Shown: positions 1 through 6,735 of the stretch, in pieces
How the letters are laid out: each line of letters starts with the position of its first letter
Numbering within the stretch: position 1 is the stretch's first letter
From: Actinomycetes bacterium
GTDB taxonomy: Bacteria > Actinomycetota > Acidimicrobiia > Acidimicrobiales > Acidimicrobiaceae
Direction: 5' to 3'
Length of the DNA: 11,900 nt
Assembly (NCBI GenBank): GCA_021844725.1
Contig: JAKBSX010000033.1
Location: 1-11,900 of the forward strand
The notes under the pieces: generated by a model
What the model was told of the DNA's origin: nothing
Seen by the model: the letters and a program-made list of their open reading frames with translations, nothing else
The model's database searches: none
Made by a program: the position numbers and the translations under genes

Positions 1-820
1 GATCCTCGCCATTGTCCGGCTCAGTACCTAAAAATGAGTGGCCTTTCCCGTCAACTACATACAACCAGGCTTCCCCCGGGTGGCGGTGCATTGATTGCCT
101 TCTACCTGGTGCGATTTCGAACATCGCCATAGTAATGCCGGATGCCTGATATCCAGTGGCTCGATCAAGCAAGAACGTGGTACGGGTACCTCGTGGGGTC
201 TGAAGGAATTCCAGTTCTTCCCAGGGCGTGTGCAGGCGGCCGGTTCTTCGGGCTTGCTGCTCGCCAGCTAGGCGACGTATTCTTCTGGCATAAGCGTCAT
301 TTCCGGATACTGCTTCGGTAAAGTTTGGACGACCCGGCAGTTTGGAAACATCTGCATCTCCCTCGTCCTCTAATATGGCGAAGCCGAGAATTTCCATGAA
401 CGGTTCACTGGAGAATGACATATAACGAGCTTGTTCTTTACCTTCATTACCGTGACGATGCCACGCCCATGCCGGAAGATGAAGGCTGTCACCAGGACCC
501 CAGTTGATCCGCTGACCATCGATCTCGGTCCAACCGAATCCTCCAACGCAATACATCATTGCATCCCATGAATGGCGATGAATTCCACTCGTGATTCCGG
601 GACTGATTTCATGTACCGCTGCATCCATTGTTCGTGTCGGCTTATCAACATCGGGACCTATGTATCCACCGGATATCAGACCTCTGGATGTCTCTTTCAT
701 CTCAACGTCTTCGACGCGAATCACGGTTCGATGATTGTTTCGCCAATCCTCGATAAATTTTGCTCGTCGTGTTTTTTGAACTTCGTAATGACTCGTCGAA
801 GTTCTAGTAACATTTGTCAT
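1..820 (-). CDS. Two-domain cupin protein, gentisate 1,2-dioxygenase-like (C-terminus cut by window edge)
   Basis: An open frame runs from ATG at 820 to the left edge without a stop, giving 273 residues; the C-terminus lies outside. Two cupin barrels are visible. The first has a metal-type motif HRHSWD at about residues 81-86, followed by GPGD (108-111) and a later HRH (121-123). The second has APGR then HRHPGE at 245-250, followed by a VVDGKG turn. The HRH signature and bicupin layout resemble gentisate/salicylate-type Fe(II) extradiol dioxygenases, but acidic residues follow the His pair after only two positions and the substrate cannot be read. It is divergent from the GntR regulator and near a hydroxyquinol pathway, so a ring-cleavage or related oxygenase role is plausible (inference). 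A non-catalytic cupin remains possible. ATG at 820 is the only start considered; an in-frame stop lies just upstream. Confidence 0.8.
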   Translation of the reverse strand, partial: MTNVTRTSTSHYEVQKTRRAKFIEDWRNNHRTVIRVEDVEMKETSRGLISGGYIGPDVDKPTRTMDAAVHEISPGITSGIHRHSWDAMMYCVGGFGWTEIDGQRINWGPGDSLHLPAWAWHRHGNEGKEQARYMSFSSEPFMEILGFAILEDEGDADVSKLPGRPNFTEAVSGNDAYARRIRRLAGEQQARRTGRLHTPWEELEFLQTPRGTRTTFLLDRATGYQASGITMAMFEIAPGRRQSMHRHPGEAWLYVVDGKGHSFLGTEPDNGED

Positions 821-1151
821 TCACTGGCTCCCATTTCTGTTTTCATCACAATTAGCCAATATAAATCCACCACGACAAGAAAGCTCAAATTGAAGGAAAA
901 TTTTAAGGCTTCCTTATCGGCGGGTTTTATCTTAGCTTAAAAGCAAGCGCTGGATTATTTTTCTTATTGTTATACCCAATCGCTTGGCTGTCAAATCTGG
1001 AAGCAGTTATTGTATATCGGCCTAAACCGATGACCGCCAGCCCACAAAGGAAGGCTAAATAGCAAAGTTCCTCGATAAATGATATACATAGATGTAATAA
1101 AAGTCATAGTTGTTTGCCATGATGACAATGGTTAAGGGTTTCGGGGGGGCA
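821..1151. promoter_or_regulatory. Divergent promoter region between cupin gene and GntR regulator
   Basis: This stretch separates two divergently read genes and holds no convincing gene. A plus-strand open frame at 572-940 is mostly the shadow of the cupin gene. Small inverted repeats are visible: AAGGA/TCCTT at 893-897 and 911-915 around an AAAATTTT core; CCAA-TCGC-TTGG at 976-987; ATCGG/CCGAT at 1016-1031. A CAAGCG element at 944-949 is the reverse complement of CGCTTG at 981-986. FadR-type regulators often control themselves and a divergent neighbour, so operator sites are expected here, but which repeat is used cannot be decided from one sequence. No clear sigma-70 promoter stands out. 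Confidence 0.4.
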
Positions 1152-1898
1152 ATGGTTGATTCAGACAGCGAAAGTGTAAGTAGACAGCCCAAAACACTGA
1201 TGTTTCATCCAGTCAATACTGTCAGAGTTTCGTCAATTATTGTAGATCGAATCAAGGTGCTTATCCGTGAAGGCGTTCTAAAACCCCATGACAAACTTCC
1301 AAGTGAGCGTGAGCTGTGCCAGTCATTTGGAATAGGACGCGCGACAGTGCGGGATGCACTTCGGATTCTTGAAACTATGGGACTAATTGAAATACGGGTT
1401 GGATCAAGAGGAGGAGCTTTTGTAACAGCTCCTAGTAGCGTTAGTATCGCTAACAGTCTCAATGATATGATTGCCACAGCAACTCTTTCTGCAGCAGAAG
1501 TTCGTGAAGCACGACTTTCGTTCGAAGTCGGCTTGATCGATCTCATTTGCGAGAGAATTACATCAGACGATCTGAGCGTACTCGATAAGGTCTGTTCTGA
1601 TTCCCTGATTGCTCTCGAAAAAGGGTGTTATTCATTATCCTTATCACTTCAGTTTCACCGGGCATTGGCTCACTGCGCCCACAATCGTGCACTCGACATG
1701 ATCGTAGATACTTTTCAGGTTACTTTGGAACTATTTGATAAACCGTTGAGTGAAGACGAACCCGATCGTGGCCACCCTGGAGTTCAAGAGCATATTGAAC
1801 TTGTGGAAGCGATCAGAAGTAACAATCCAATTTTAGCAAAGTCTCTGCTTGAACTGCACCGCAGCCGGACGCCGTTCCGATTCCAGATGATTGCCTAA
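1152..1898 (+). CDS. GntR family transcriptional regulator, FadR subfamily (FCD domain)
   Basis: A DNA-binding repressor or activator. Numbering from TTG at 1110, residues about 38-107 form the GntR winged helix (IREGVLKPHDKLPSERELCQ, then GIGRATVRDALRILETMGLI), and about 125-250 form an all-helical FCD ligand domain. FCD domains usually bind a metal and a carboxylate through Asp and three His. Here the His residues are seen at 183 (QFHRAL), 228 (QEHIEL) and 250 (LELH), but the usual Asp four residues before the first His is Ser179. The start is uncertain: TTG 1110 and ATG 1119, 1122, 1128, 1152 and 1200 share one frame, none with a good ribosome site. ATG 1152 is chosen because a G-rich stretch precedes it and the leader before the helix is then of ordinary length. 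It is convergent with the molybdenum hydroxylase operon and is the only classical regulator in the window, so it probably controls the pathway (inference). Confidence 0.9.
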   Translation: MVDSDSESVSRQPKTLMFHPVNTVRVSSIIVDRIKVLIREGVLKPHDKLPSERELCQSFGIGRATVRDALRILETMGLIEIRVGSRGGAFVTAPSSVSIANSLNDMIATATLSAAEVREARLSFEVGLIDLICERITSDDLSVLDKVCSDSLIALEKGCYSLSLSLQFHRALAHCAHNRALDMIVDTFQVTLELFDKPLSEDEPDRGHPGVQEHIELVEAIRSNNPILAKSLLELHRSRTPFRFQMIA

Positions 1899-1917
1899 TT
1901 AGCAGGCAATCATCTGG
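1883..1917. terminator. Hairpin between convergent genes, likely shared terminator
   Basis: CCAGATGATTGCCT at 1883-1896 is perfectly complementary to AGGCAATCATCTGG at 1904-1917, giving a 14-bp stem with a 7-base loop. It includes the last four sense codons and the start of the stop codon of the GntR gene and sits just after the stop of the FAD-subunit gene read from the other side. No long T run follows at once on either strand; on the plus strand GTTTCTTT begins seven bases after the stem. The position between two convergent stops fits a bidirectional terminator. A post-transcriptional stability hairpin is the alternative. Confidence 0.7.
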
Positions 1918-1929
1918 GCAGACGTTTCT

Positions 1930-2784
1930 TTAGGCAAGGCACTCCCTGAGGGCGCGAAGGGTAAATACTTCGCTCATCTCACGTTTATAGTCAGCCGAGC
2001 CTCTCTCGTCATCGTGTGGATCTACGGCCTGCTTGACCAGGTTTGCCGCCTCACGAAGCGATTCAGGGTTGGCATTGCCCTCGATTACTTTTTGGGCAGA
2101 ATCGGTAGCTAAAATAGGAGTTTGGCCTACTCCGCACAGCACGATTCGTACATCTTTAATCGCCTTGTTGTTGCTGTCGTAGGTAACAGATGCCGCCACA
2201 CCAACCGTTGGATAGTCGCCCTCGCTTGTCGGCGTGTAGCGAAGGTATGCAGAACGCCGATTTGCCACGACAGGGATCTTCACCTCAGTTATCAGTTCGC
2301 TTTCAGCCAAAACTGTCTCTAAGAAACCCTCATAAAATTCAGCTAAGGGTACCTCTCGGCTGCCGCCTGAACTTTTGGTTGCAACAACTGCGTCAAGCGC
2401 AATTAGAGCCGGTGGAACATCCTGGCGCGGATCAGCATGAGCCAGTGCTCCGCCAATTGTAGCCATAGCCCTGACCCTGGCATTTCCAATCACGCCAGCA
2501 GCGGTGGTCAGGGCAGGGACTAATTGAGAAAGTTCATTTGACTGAGATATCTTTGACATTGATACCATAGATCCGATCCGGATCTCGTTCTTAGAGATTG
2601 AGATTCCGCTCAAATCTCTCAGCGCTCCCAACCAGACAACCCTTGACGGTTCAATCAACCTGGTCTTGTACAGCAGGGCCGTCGAGGTGCCGCCTCCGAG
2701 AAATATTGCGTCCTCATAAGAAATTGCCTGTAAGGCTTCGTCGATGGAGGTAGGAGCTAAAAATTCTGTTTTAGTTGATGGCAA
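1930..2784 (-). CDS. Molybdenum hydroxylase FAD-binding (medium) subunit, CoxM/XdhB-like
   Basis: FAD subunit of an LMS-type molybdenum hydroxylase, passing electrons from the [2Fe-2S] subunit to an acceptor. Numbering from ATG at 2802, the FAD phosphate-binding loops are visible as GGGTS (36-40) and ATIGGALAHADP (114-125). The C-terminal part has the family's D-ERGSADYK-SEVFTLRAL pattern (264-285). At 290 residues it is of normal size and has no room for the extra 4Fe-4S loop of 4-hydroxybenzoyl-CoA reductase. ATG at 2802 is possible, but GGAGG at 2791-2795 lies six bases before an in-frame TTG at 2784, and that start gives the N-terminus usual for the family (PSTKTEFLAPTSIDEAL). I therefore prefer TTG 2784. 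The frame overlaps the end of the upstream [2Fe-2S] gene by 14 bases (32 from ATG), implying translational coupling. Last gene of the operon. Confidence 0.93.
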   Translation of the reverse strand: MPSTKTEFLAPTSIDEALQAISYEDAIFLGGGTSTALLYKTRLIEPSRVVWLGALRDLSGISISKNEIRIGSMVSMSKISQSNELSQLVPALTTAAGVIGNARVRAMATIGGALAHADPRQDVPPALIALDAVVATKSSGGSREVPLAEFYEGFLETVLAESELITEVKIPVVANRRSAYLRYTPTSEGDYPTVGVAASVTYDSNNKAIKDVRIVLCGVGQTPILATDSAQKVIEGNANPESLREAANLVKQAVDPHDDERGSADYKREMSEVFTLRALRECLA

Positions 2785-3217
2785 GGTAATCCTCCACGGC
2801 ATTCAAGATGGTCTGGTAGCCGGTGCATCTGCAAAGATTTCCAGCCATGTATTTTTTGATGTCCTCTTCAGAGGTTATATCTACCGATGAGATTGCTGCA
2901 GCGGCCATGATTTGACCTGGAGTGCAAATTCCGCACTGCATCCCTTCGTTGTCGATAAATTTTTCAATGAGATCGGGCATCTTTTCGGATATCCCCTCAA
3001 CTGTCCACACCTCTCTATCTTGAAGTGTTCCAACCACACAGATGCATGAGCTAACCGGCTCCCCATCCACCATGATCGTACATGCGCCGCAAACTCCGAC
3101 TCCACATCCCTCCTTGGTGCCAGTCAGGTCTAAGTCTCTAATGACATCCAATGCCATCGCCATAGGATCGGCATCGATTTCTGCACTTTTGCCATTCAAT
3201 GTGAAATTAATCTTCAT
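2771..3217 (-). CDS. Molybdenum hydroxylase [2Fe-2S] (small) subunit, CoxS/XdhC-like
   Basis: Iron-sulfur subunit that carries electrons from the molybdenum centre to FAD. The N-terminal plant-ferredoxin-type cluster has all four ligands: Cys38, 43, 46 and 58 (GCGVGVCGACTIMVDG region). The C-terminal helical cluster has Cys95, 98, 129 and 131 (QCGICTPGQ and NLCRCTGYQ). Gln94 before Cys95, which contacts the pterin cofactor in relatives, is present. At 148 residues the length is slightly short of the usual 150-170 but complete. Its ATG shares one base with the large subunit's stop (TGATG at 3219-3215), and its end overlaps the FAD-subunit gene, so the three are one tightly coupled operon. Nothing is missing or odd in the coding sequence. 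Confidence 0.96.
   Translation of the reverse strand: MKINFTLNGKSAEIDADPMAMALDVIRDLDLTGTKEGCGVGVCGACTIMVDGEPVSSCICVVGTLQDREVWTVEGISEKMPDLIEKFIDNEGMQCGICTPGQIMAAAAISSVDITSEEDIKKYMAGNLCRCTGYQTILNAVEDYLAIN
2791..2795 (-). promoter_or_regulatory. Shine-Dalgarno site deciding the FAD-subunit start
   Basis: On the minus strand GGAGG at 2795-2791 is followed after six bases by TTG at 2784-2782, in frame with the FAD-subunit gene. The upstream ATG at 2802 has no comparable site. The site lies inside the end of the [2Fe-2S] subunit gene. Confidence 0.6.
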
Positions 3218-5316
3218 CAGTTGTTGCCTTCTCTCATTCCAGAATAAATAGCCTCGGCTTTAATTGGTAGTCTTCGTATTCGCACTCCCGTTGCATCTGT
3301 GACTGCGTTGGCGATTGCGGCTCCTGTCCCACAGTTGGCCAACTCCCCTACGCTCTTGATATTGTTTGGTCCGACCCCTTTGCCGCCTCGAAGTAGTACG
3401 GTTGTCAGCTTGGGCAGGTCTGCCATGTTCGGGAGCTTGAACTCACCCATGCTTTGAGCCCATACTCTGGCGTCATCTTCGAGGAGATCTTCCATTACTG
3501 CAAATCCGAAACCCATTACGGCCCCACCATCAATCTGCATTTGGTGTGCCTTCTCATTTACGATCTCCGCGACATCTACCGCAGATATGATTTCTAACAC
3601 CTTAAGCTGACCGGTTTCCGGGTCAACTGCAACCCGAGCTAGTTGCGCGCAGTACGCTCCACTAGGTCCATCAGACTCCTCGTTGGTTGTTACCTCGACT
3701 GAGTTGGTTCCAGCTGGGCGTTCTTTCCAGGCTTTGATAGCATTTGCTACCGCCACTGTCACTCCCAGACTGACCCGACTTCCACCCACGCCAGCATCAG
3801 TGGGAAGCGAAGACGTAGAGACCTGTCTTACTTCAATCTTGTCTGACTCGATTCCAAGGCCCGTTCTGATCATCTCCCTAACTACGGTCTGACCACCGGC
3901 GCCATTTTCGGGAATTGGCACCTCTACGACTACCTTTCCGTCTTCCTGCATAGTCAGGCGCAAGCTGGTCTTGGGAACCGCAGGCATGCTTCGGGCATAA
4001 ATAGCTATACCTTCGCCGTAGAGCCACCCCTTTGGAACTTCAACTTCTTTAGGCTGATTCGTCGCAAGAGCTAAAACCTGCTTTCCGCGATATTCCAGCC
4101 ACTTGTCTCCATAAGCATTGACTTCGCCGTCGTCAAGGAGATTCATCTCGCGTATTTTGATTGGACCTAATCCGCTTTTCTTGCCAAGTTCGTCAAGCGC
4201 GGACTCAAAGGCGAATGCCGCCTGAGGCGATCCTGGCGCCCTCATGTGACCTTTTGGTTGATTGTTGGTATAGACAATCTTTGATTCAACGTAAAACTCC
4301 GGCATACGATAGGCAATAGCTGCATCAACTATTCCGTGCAGATTGACAGTGGGAACTGGTTTGAATCCAGCGTATGCACCTCCGTCCAACAGAGCTTCGA
4401 ACGTCCCCCCTACAAAATGGCCTTCCTTGTCAATCCCCAATTTCACCTTTATTTTGGAAGCGTGTCTTCCGTCAGTTGCCAATAGATCCTCGTTGTACCT
4501 AAGCGCCATTTTGATTGGGCGTTTGGTAAGGATAGAAAGCGCAGTGCACAGCGGAACCTCTCCTGGCGCACCTTTCCCGCCAAAGTCTCCCCCCAGCACT
4601 ACTGGCATGATCTCGATCCTTTTGGGATCGAGTCCGAAGACCAAACCAATTTGTTCGCGTAACCTATAAGGACTCTTATTGGTGGCCCAGATTCTCAAGC
4701 TGCCATCTTGCTTGTAATCGACGACACAGGCCTGAGGCTCTATATACCCCTGATGATCCCCAGGGGTATAATAAGTTGCTTCAATTGTATGTGCGGCCTT
4801 ACTTAGCGCTTGTTCAGCCTTTTCCTTGGAGCCGTGAATTTCAAGCGCCTGTATATTGGGTCCCATTTCCGGCTTAGCCACCGCACCCTTGTAATCCCAG
4901 GGTGCCTCATGAATTACCACTGGATTCGGCGCAATTGCATCGTCAGCGTTTGTGACAGCGGGAAGTTCCTTATAAGTTACTTGCACCAGTTCAGCAGCTT
5001 TTTCTGCTATTTCGCGGGTGGTAGCCACTACCGCAGCAACTCTATCCCCAAGCCAACGCACTCTGTCGGCTACAAGAATTGGGACGTCCATCACTCTACG
5101 ACCATAAAGATTGCCTCCGGGAAGATCTTTAGCGGTAAAAACACCAATCACGCCTTCAAGCTTCTCGGCCTCAGAAGTGTCGATGCTTTCAATGACTGCA
5201 GAAGGATAGGCACTTCGGGTTGCAGCTGCATATGCCATTCCTTCCAGTACGATATCAGCACTGTATTTAGCTATTCCGGTAGCCTTGGCAACCGCGTCTA
5301 TTCGACGTTCCGACAT
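3217..5316 (-). CDS. Molybdenum hydroxylase large (Mo-pterin) catalytic subunit, XDH/CoxL family
   Basis: Catalytic subunit of a three-part molybdenum hydroxylase, which inserts oxygen from water into an aromatic heterocycle or aldehyde. The N-terminal a/b hammerhead domain spans about residues 1-125, beginning RRIDAVAKATGIAKYSADI. Cofactor motifs follow in order: LEPQ-like YIEPQ (191-195), GGDFGGK (242-248), MRAPGSPQ (358-365), GAGGQT (472-477) and the catalytic glutamate in KSVGE (Glu658). The active-site loop is neither AYxCSFR nor AYRGAGR, so this is not a form I or form II CO dehydrogenase. At 699 residues it is shorter than the usual 750-800, with the family's last C-terminal segment brief. 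ATG 5316 follows GAGGGTGG at a workable distance. First gene of the L-S-M operon, divergent from maleylacetate reductase. The substrate is unknown; a hydroxylation upstream of hydroxyquinol is inferred from the neighbours. Other members act on nicotinate, quinolines, picolinate or purines. Confidence 0.95.
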   Translation of the reverse strand: MSERRIDAVAKATGIAKYSADIVLEGMAYAAATRSAYPSAVIESIDTSEAEKLEGVIGVFTAKDLPGGNLYGRRVMDVPILVADRVRWLGDRVAAVVATTREIAEKAAELVQVTYKELPAVTNADDAIAPNPVVIHEAPWDYKGAVAKPEMGPNIQALEIHGSKEKAEQALSKAAHTIEATYYTPGDHQGYIEPQACVVDYKQDGSLRIWATNKSPYRLREQIGLVFGLDPKRIEIMPVVLGGDFGGKGAPGEVPLCTALSILTKRPIKMALRYNEDLLATDGRHASKIKVKLGIDKEGHFVGGTFEALLDGGAYAGFKPVPTVNLHGIVDAAIAYRMPEFYVESKIVYTNNQPKGHMRAPGSPQAAFAFESALDELGKKSGLGPIKIREMNLLDDGEVNAYGDKWLEYRGKQVLALATNQPKEVEVPKGWLYGEGIAIYARSMPAVPKTSLRLTMQEDGKVVVEVPIPENGAGGQTVVREMIRTGLGIESDKIEVRQVSTSSLPTDAGVGGSRVSLGVTVAVANAIKAWKERPAGTNSVEVTTNEESDGPSGAYCAQLARVAVDPETGQLKVLEIISAVDVAEIVNEKAHQMQIDGGAVMGFGFAVMEDLLEDDARVWAQSMGEFKLPNMADLPKLTTVLLRGGKGVGPNNIKSVGELANCGTGAAIANAVTDATGVRIRRLPIKAEAIYSGMREGNN

Positions 5317-5429
5317 ATATCCACCCTCTATAAGAAATTAAATCAAACAACCTCGGAACATAAAAACATGCCCGATCGGCTTATTTTTCGAAGTACTCCA
5401 CGATTAGAGCACCCAAAAATCAGCGACCG

Positions 5430-5449
5430 TTGAAATTTTAAAATCTCAA
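5430..5449. promoter_or_regulatory. 20-bp palindrome, candidate operator
   Basis: TTGAAATTTT followed directly by AAAATCTCAA forms a dyad with nine of ten base pairs matching (the mismatch pairs 5434 with 5445). Around it GTTGAA at 5429-5434 also pairs with TTCAAC at 5452-5457. It sits near the middle of the divergent intergenic region, the usual place for a dimeric regulator controlling two operons. The GntR protein in this window is the natural candidate, but the A/T-rich core could also be a chance palindrome. Confidence 0.5.
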
Positions 5450-5535
5450 TGTTCAACAGTTCACTACTTATCCAATAATAACAAGATTTAACCATCAAAT
5501 GAAGTCCTAACCGTAATACCATTGCAATCTGCAGT

Positions 5536-5549
5536 CCAGATCGCTCTGG
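5536..5549. repeat. CCAGA-TCGC-TCTGG inverted repeat upstream of maleylacetate reductase
   Basis: Five-base perfect arms flank TCGC, ending 15 bases before the GTG start at 5565. A shorter relative, CCAA-TCGC-TTGG, lies at 976-987 upstream of the GntR gene with the same central ATCGCT. A position this close to the start would suit repression or an effect on translation. Confidence 0.35.
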
Positions 5550-5564
5550 GCAACCGCTCTTTGC

Positions 5565-6725
5565 GTGGTTAATAATGACTTGCTGTCAAAAAAGCTTTGG
5601 CTAATTGGAGGGCAAACTCCATCATCTGTAAAACTATGGCAAAATCTATTGGTGAATTCTTTTGAAGATGACTTCGTTTATACAACCCTGCCCTATCGGA
5701 TTGTTTTCGCCGTCGGCGCCTTCAATTCAGCTCTTCATGCAGAAGTTACCAGAATGTCCGCACAGAGCGTGCTTCTTGTTAGTACTCCCGGAACCTTGCG
5801 GAGAATTGGCACTATTGACAGCCGAATTCCCATTTCCACTTCCTTTGTTGACGTGGAGGAGCATGTTCCAGGCGATGTTGCGATGCGTGCGACAAACTTA
5901 CTTCGTAAGAACAATTGTGACCTGATCCTTTCGATAGGGGGCGGCTCAACAACCGGCACCGCAAAGGCAGTTGCACTGAATACCGAAATCCCAATAATTG
6001 CGGTGCCAACCACTTATGCAGGATCAGAAGTTACTCCTGTTGTCGGCATTACTACGGAAGGTGTAAAAAAGACAGTTGTGGACCCACGGGTGCTGCCAAA
6101 GACAGTTGTGTATGATCCACTGTTGACTCTTCATATTGGGTCTGAACTCACCTTAACCAGTTCTTTTAATTCTTTAGCCCATGCATTTAGCGCTCTGGCG
6201 TCACCCAGAAACAACCCGGTTACTGACCTCTTTGCAACCAGTGCACTTAGGGAGATCAATGTTGGCTTGAAAGAACTGGAAGGTGGTAACGGACAAAATT
6301 TGCGCGCAAGGACAATGCTGATGCGGGGGTCGTTTTACGCCGGACTTTGCCTAGCGCAAGCCGGCACCAGCTTCCACCATAGGATCTGCCATGTTTTGGG
6401 CGGGACATATGGGCTTTCCCACTCTAATGCTCATGCGTCTCTTCTGCCATACAGCGTGCAGGCAATGATGGATCATATCTATTCAGAACGGGTGAAAGCC
6501 AAGATCGTGGAGATATTTCACACTGCAGAACTGAATAACTACCTAATTCAACTATCTGAGAAATATGGATCCAGTCAATCACTAAGAGACTTGGGGATAA
6601 GCAAGCAAAATCTGCTGCAAGTAAACCAGTTGACATCTTCGACACTTGAATCTTCAGAGGCAAAGCTAAAACCCATATTTGCCGACATGCTACAGCAGGC
6701 ATGGCTACGGAAACACAGTGCATAA
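5565..6725 (+). CDS. Maleylacetate reductase
   Basis: NAD(P)H-dependent reduction of maleylacetate to 3-oxoadipate, the last dedicated step of hydroxyquinol and chlorocatechol pathways; an iron-alcohol-dehydrogenase fold in the cytoplasm. The dinucleotide loop is GGGSTTGTAKA (125-135), followed by PTTYAGSEVTP (148-158), DPRVLPKTVVYDP (173-185), NSLAHAFSAL (202-211) and HHRICHVLGGTYGLSH (271-286), all hallmarks of maleylacetate reductases rather than general iron alcohol dehydrogenases. The length of 386 is somewhat above the usual 350-360 because of about 35 extra N-terminal residues before the family's FVYTTLPYRIVF start. GTG 5565 has no clear ribosome site, so the true start may lie further in, for example TTG or GTG near 5650. 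Ten bases separate it from the dioxygenase gene, indicating an operon. Confidence 0.93.
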   Translation: MVNNDLLSKKLWLIGGQTPSSVKLWQNLLVNSFEDDFVYTTLPYRIVFAVGAFNSALHAEVTRMSAQSVLLVSTPGTLRRIGTIDSRIPISTSFVDVEEHVPGDVAMRATNLLRKNNCDLILSIGGGSTTGTAKAVALNTEIPIIAVPTTYAGSEVTPVVGITTEGVKKTVVDPRVLPKTVVYDPLLTLHIGSELTLTSSFNSLAHAFSALASPRNNPVTDLFATSALREINVGLKELEGGNGQNLRARTMLMRGSFYAGLCLAQAGTSFHHRICHVLGGTYGLSHSNAHASLLPYSVQAMMDHIYSERVKAKIVEIFHTAELNNYLIQLSEKYGSSQSLRDLGISKQNLLQVNQLTSSTLESSEAKLKPIFADMLQQAWLRKHSA

Positions 6726-6735
6726 GGGGACATGA

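Larger units (their letters stand above)
5317..5564. promoter_or_regulatory. Divergent promoter region between Mo-hydroxylase operon and hydroxyquinol operon
   Basis: No gene is visible. The region must hold promoters for both catabolic operons. It contains the palindrome at 5430-5449 and the CCAGA/TCTGG repeat at 5536-5549 (listed separately). A weak plus-strand promoter could be TTCAAC (5452-5457) and TAATAA (5476-5481) with an 18-base spacer. For the minus strand only the ribosome site GAGGGTGG just before 5316 is clear. Confidence 0.5.

Noticed and set aside
572..940. Open frame of 122 codons on the plus strand
   Set aside because: Mostly antisense to the cupin gene, with no recognisable domain; the cupin frame has clear family motifs.
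3217..5316. Carbon monoxide dehydrogenase large subunit
   Set aside because: The active-site loop is MRAPGSPQ, not AYxCSFR (form I) or AYRGAGR (form II).
4810..5433. Long plus-strand open frame of 207 codons
   Set aside because: Antisense to the molybdenum hydroxylase large subunit, which has unmistakable family motifs; the antisense product shows no domain.
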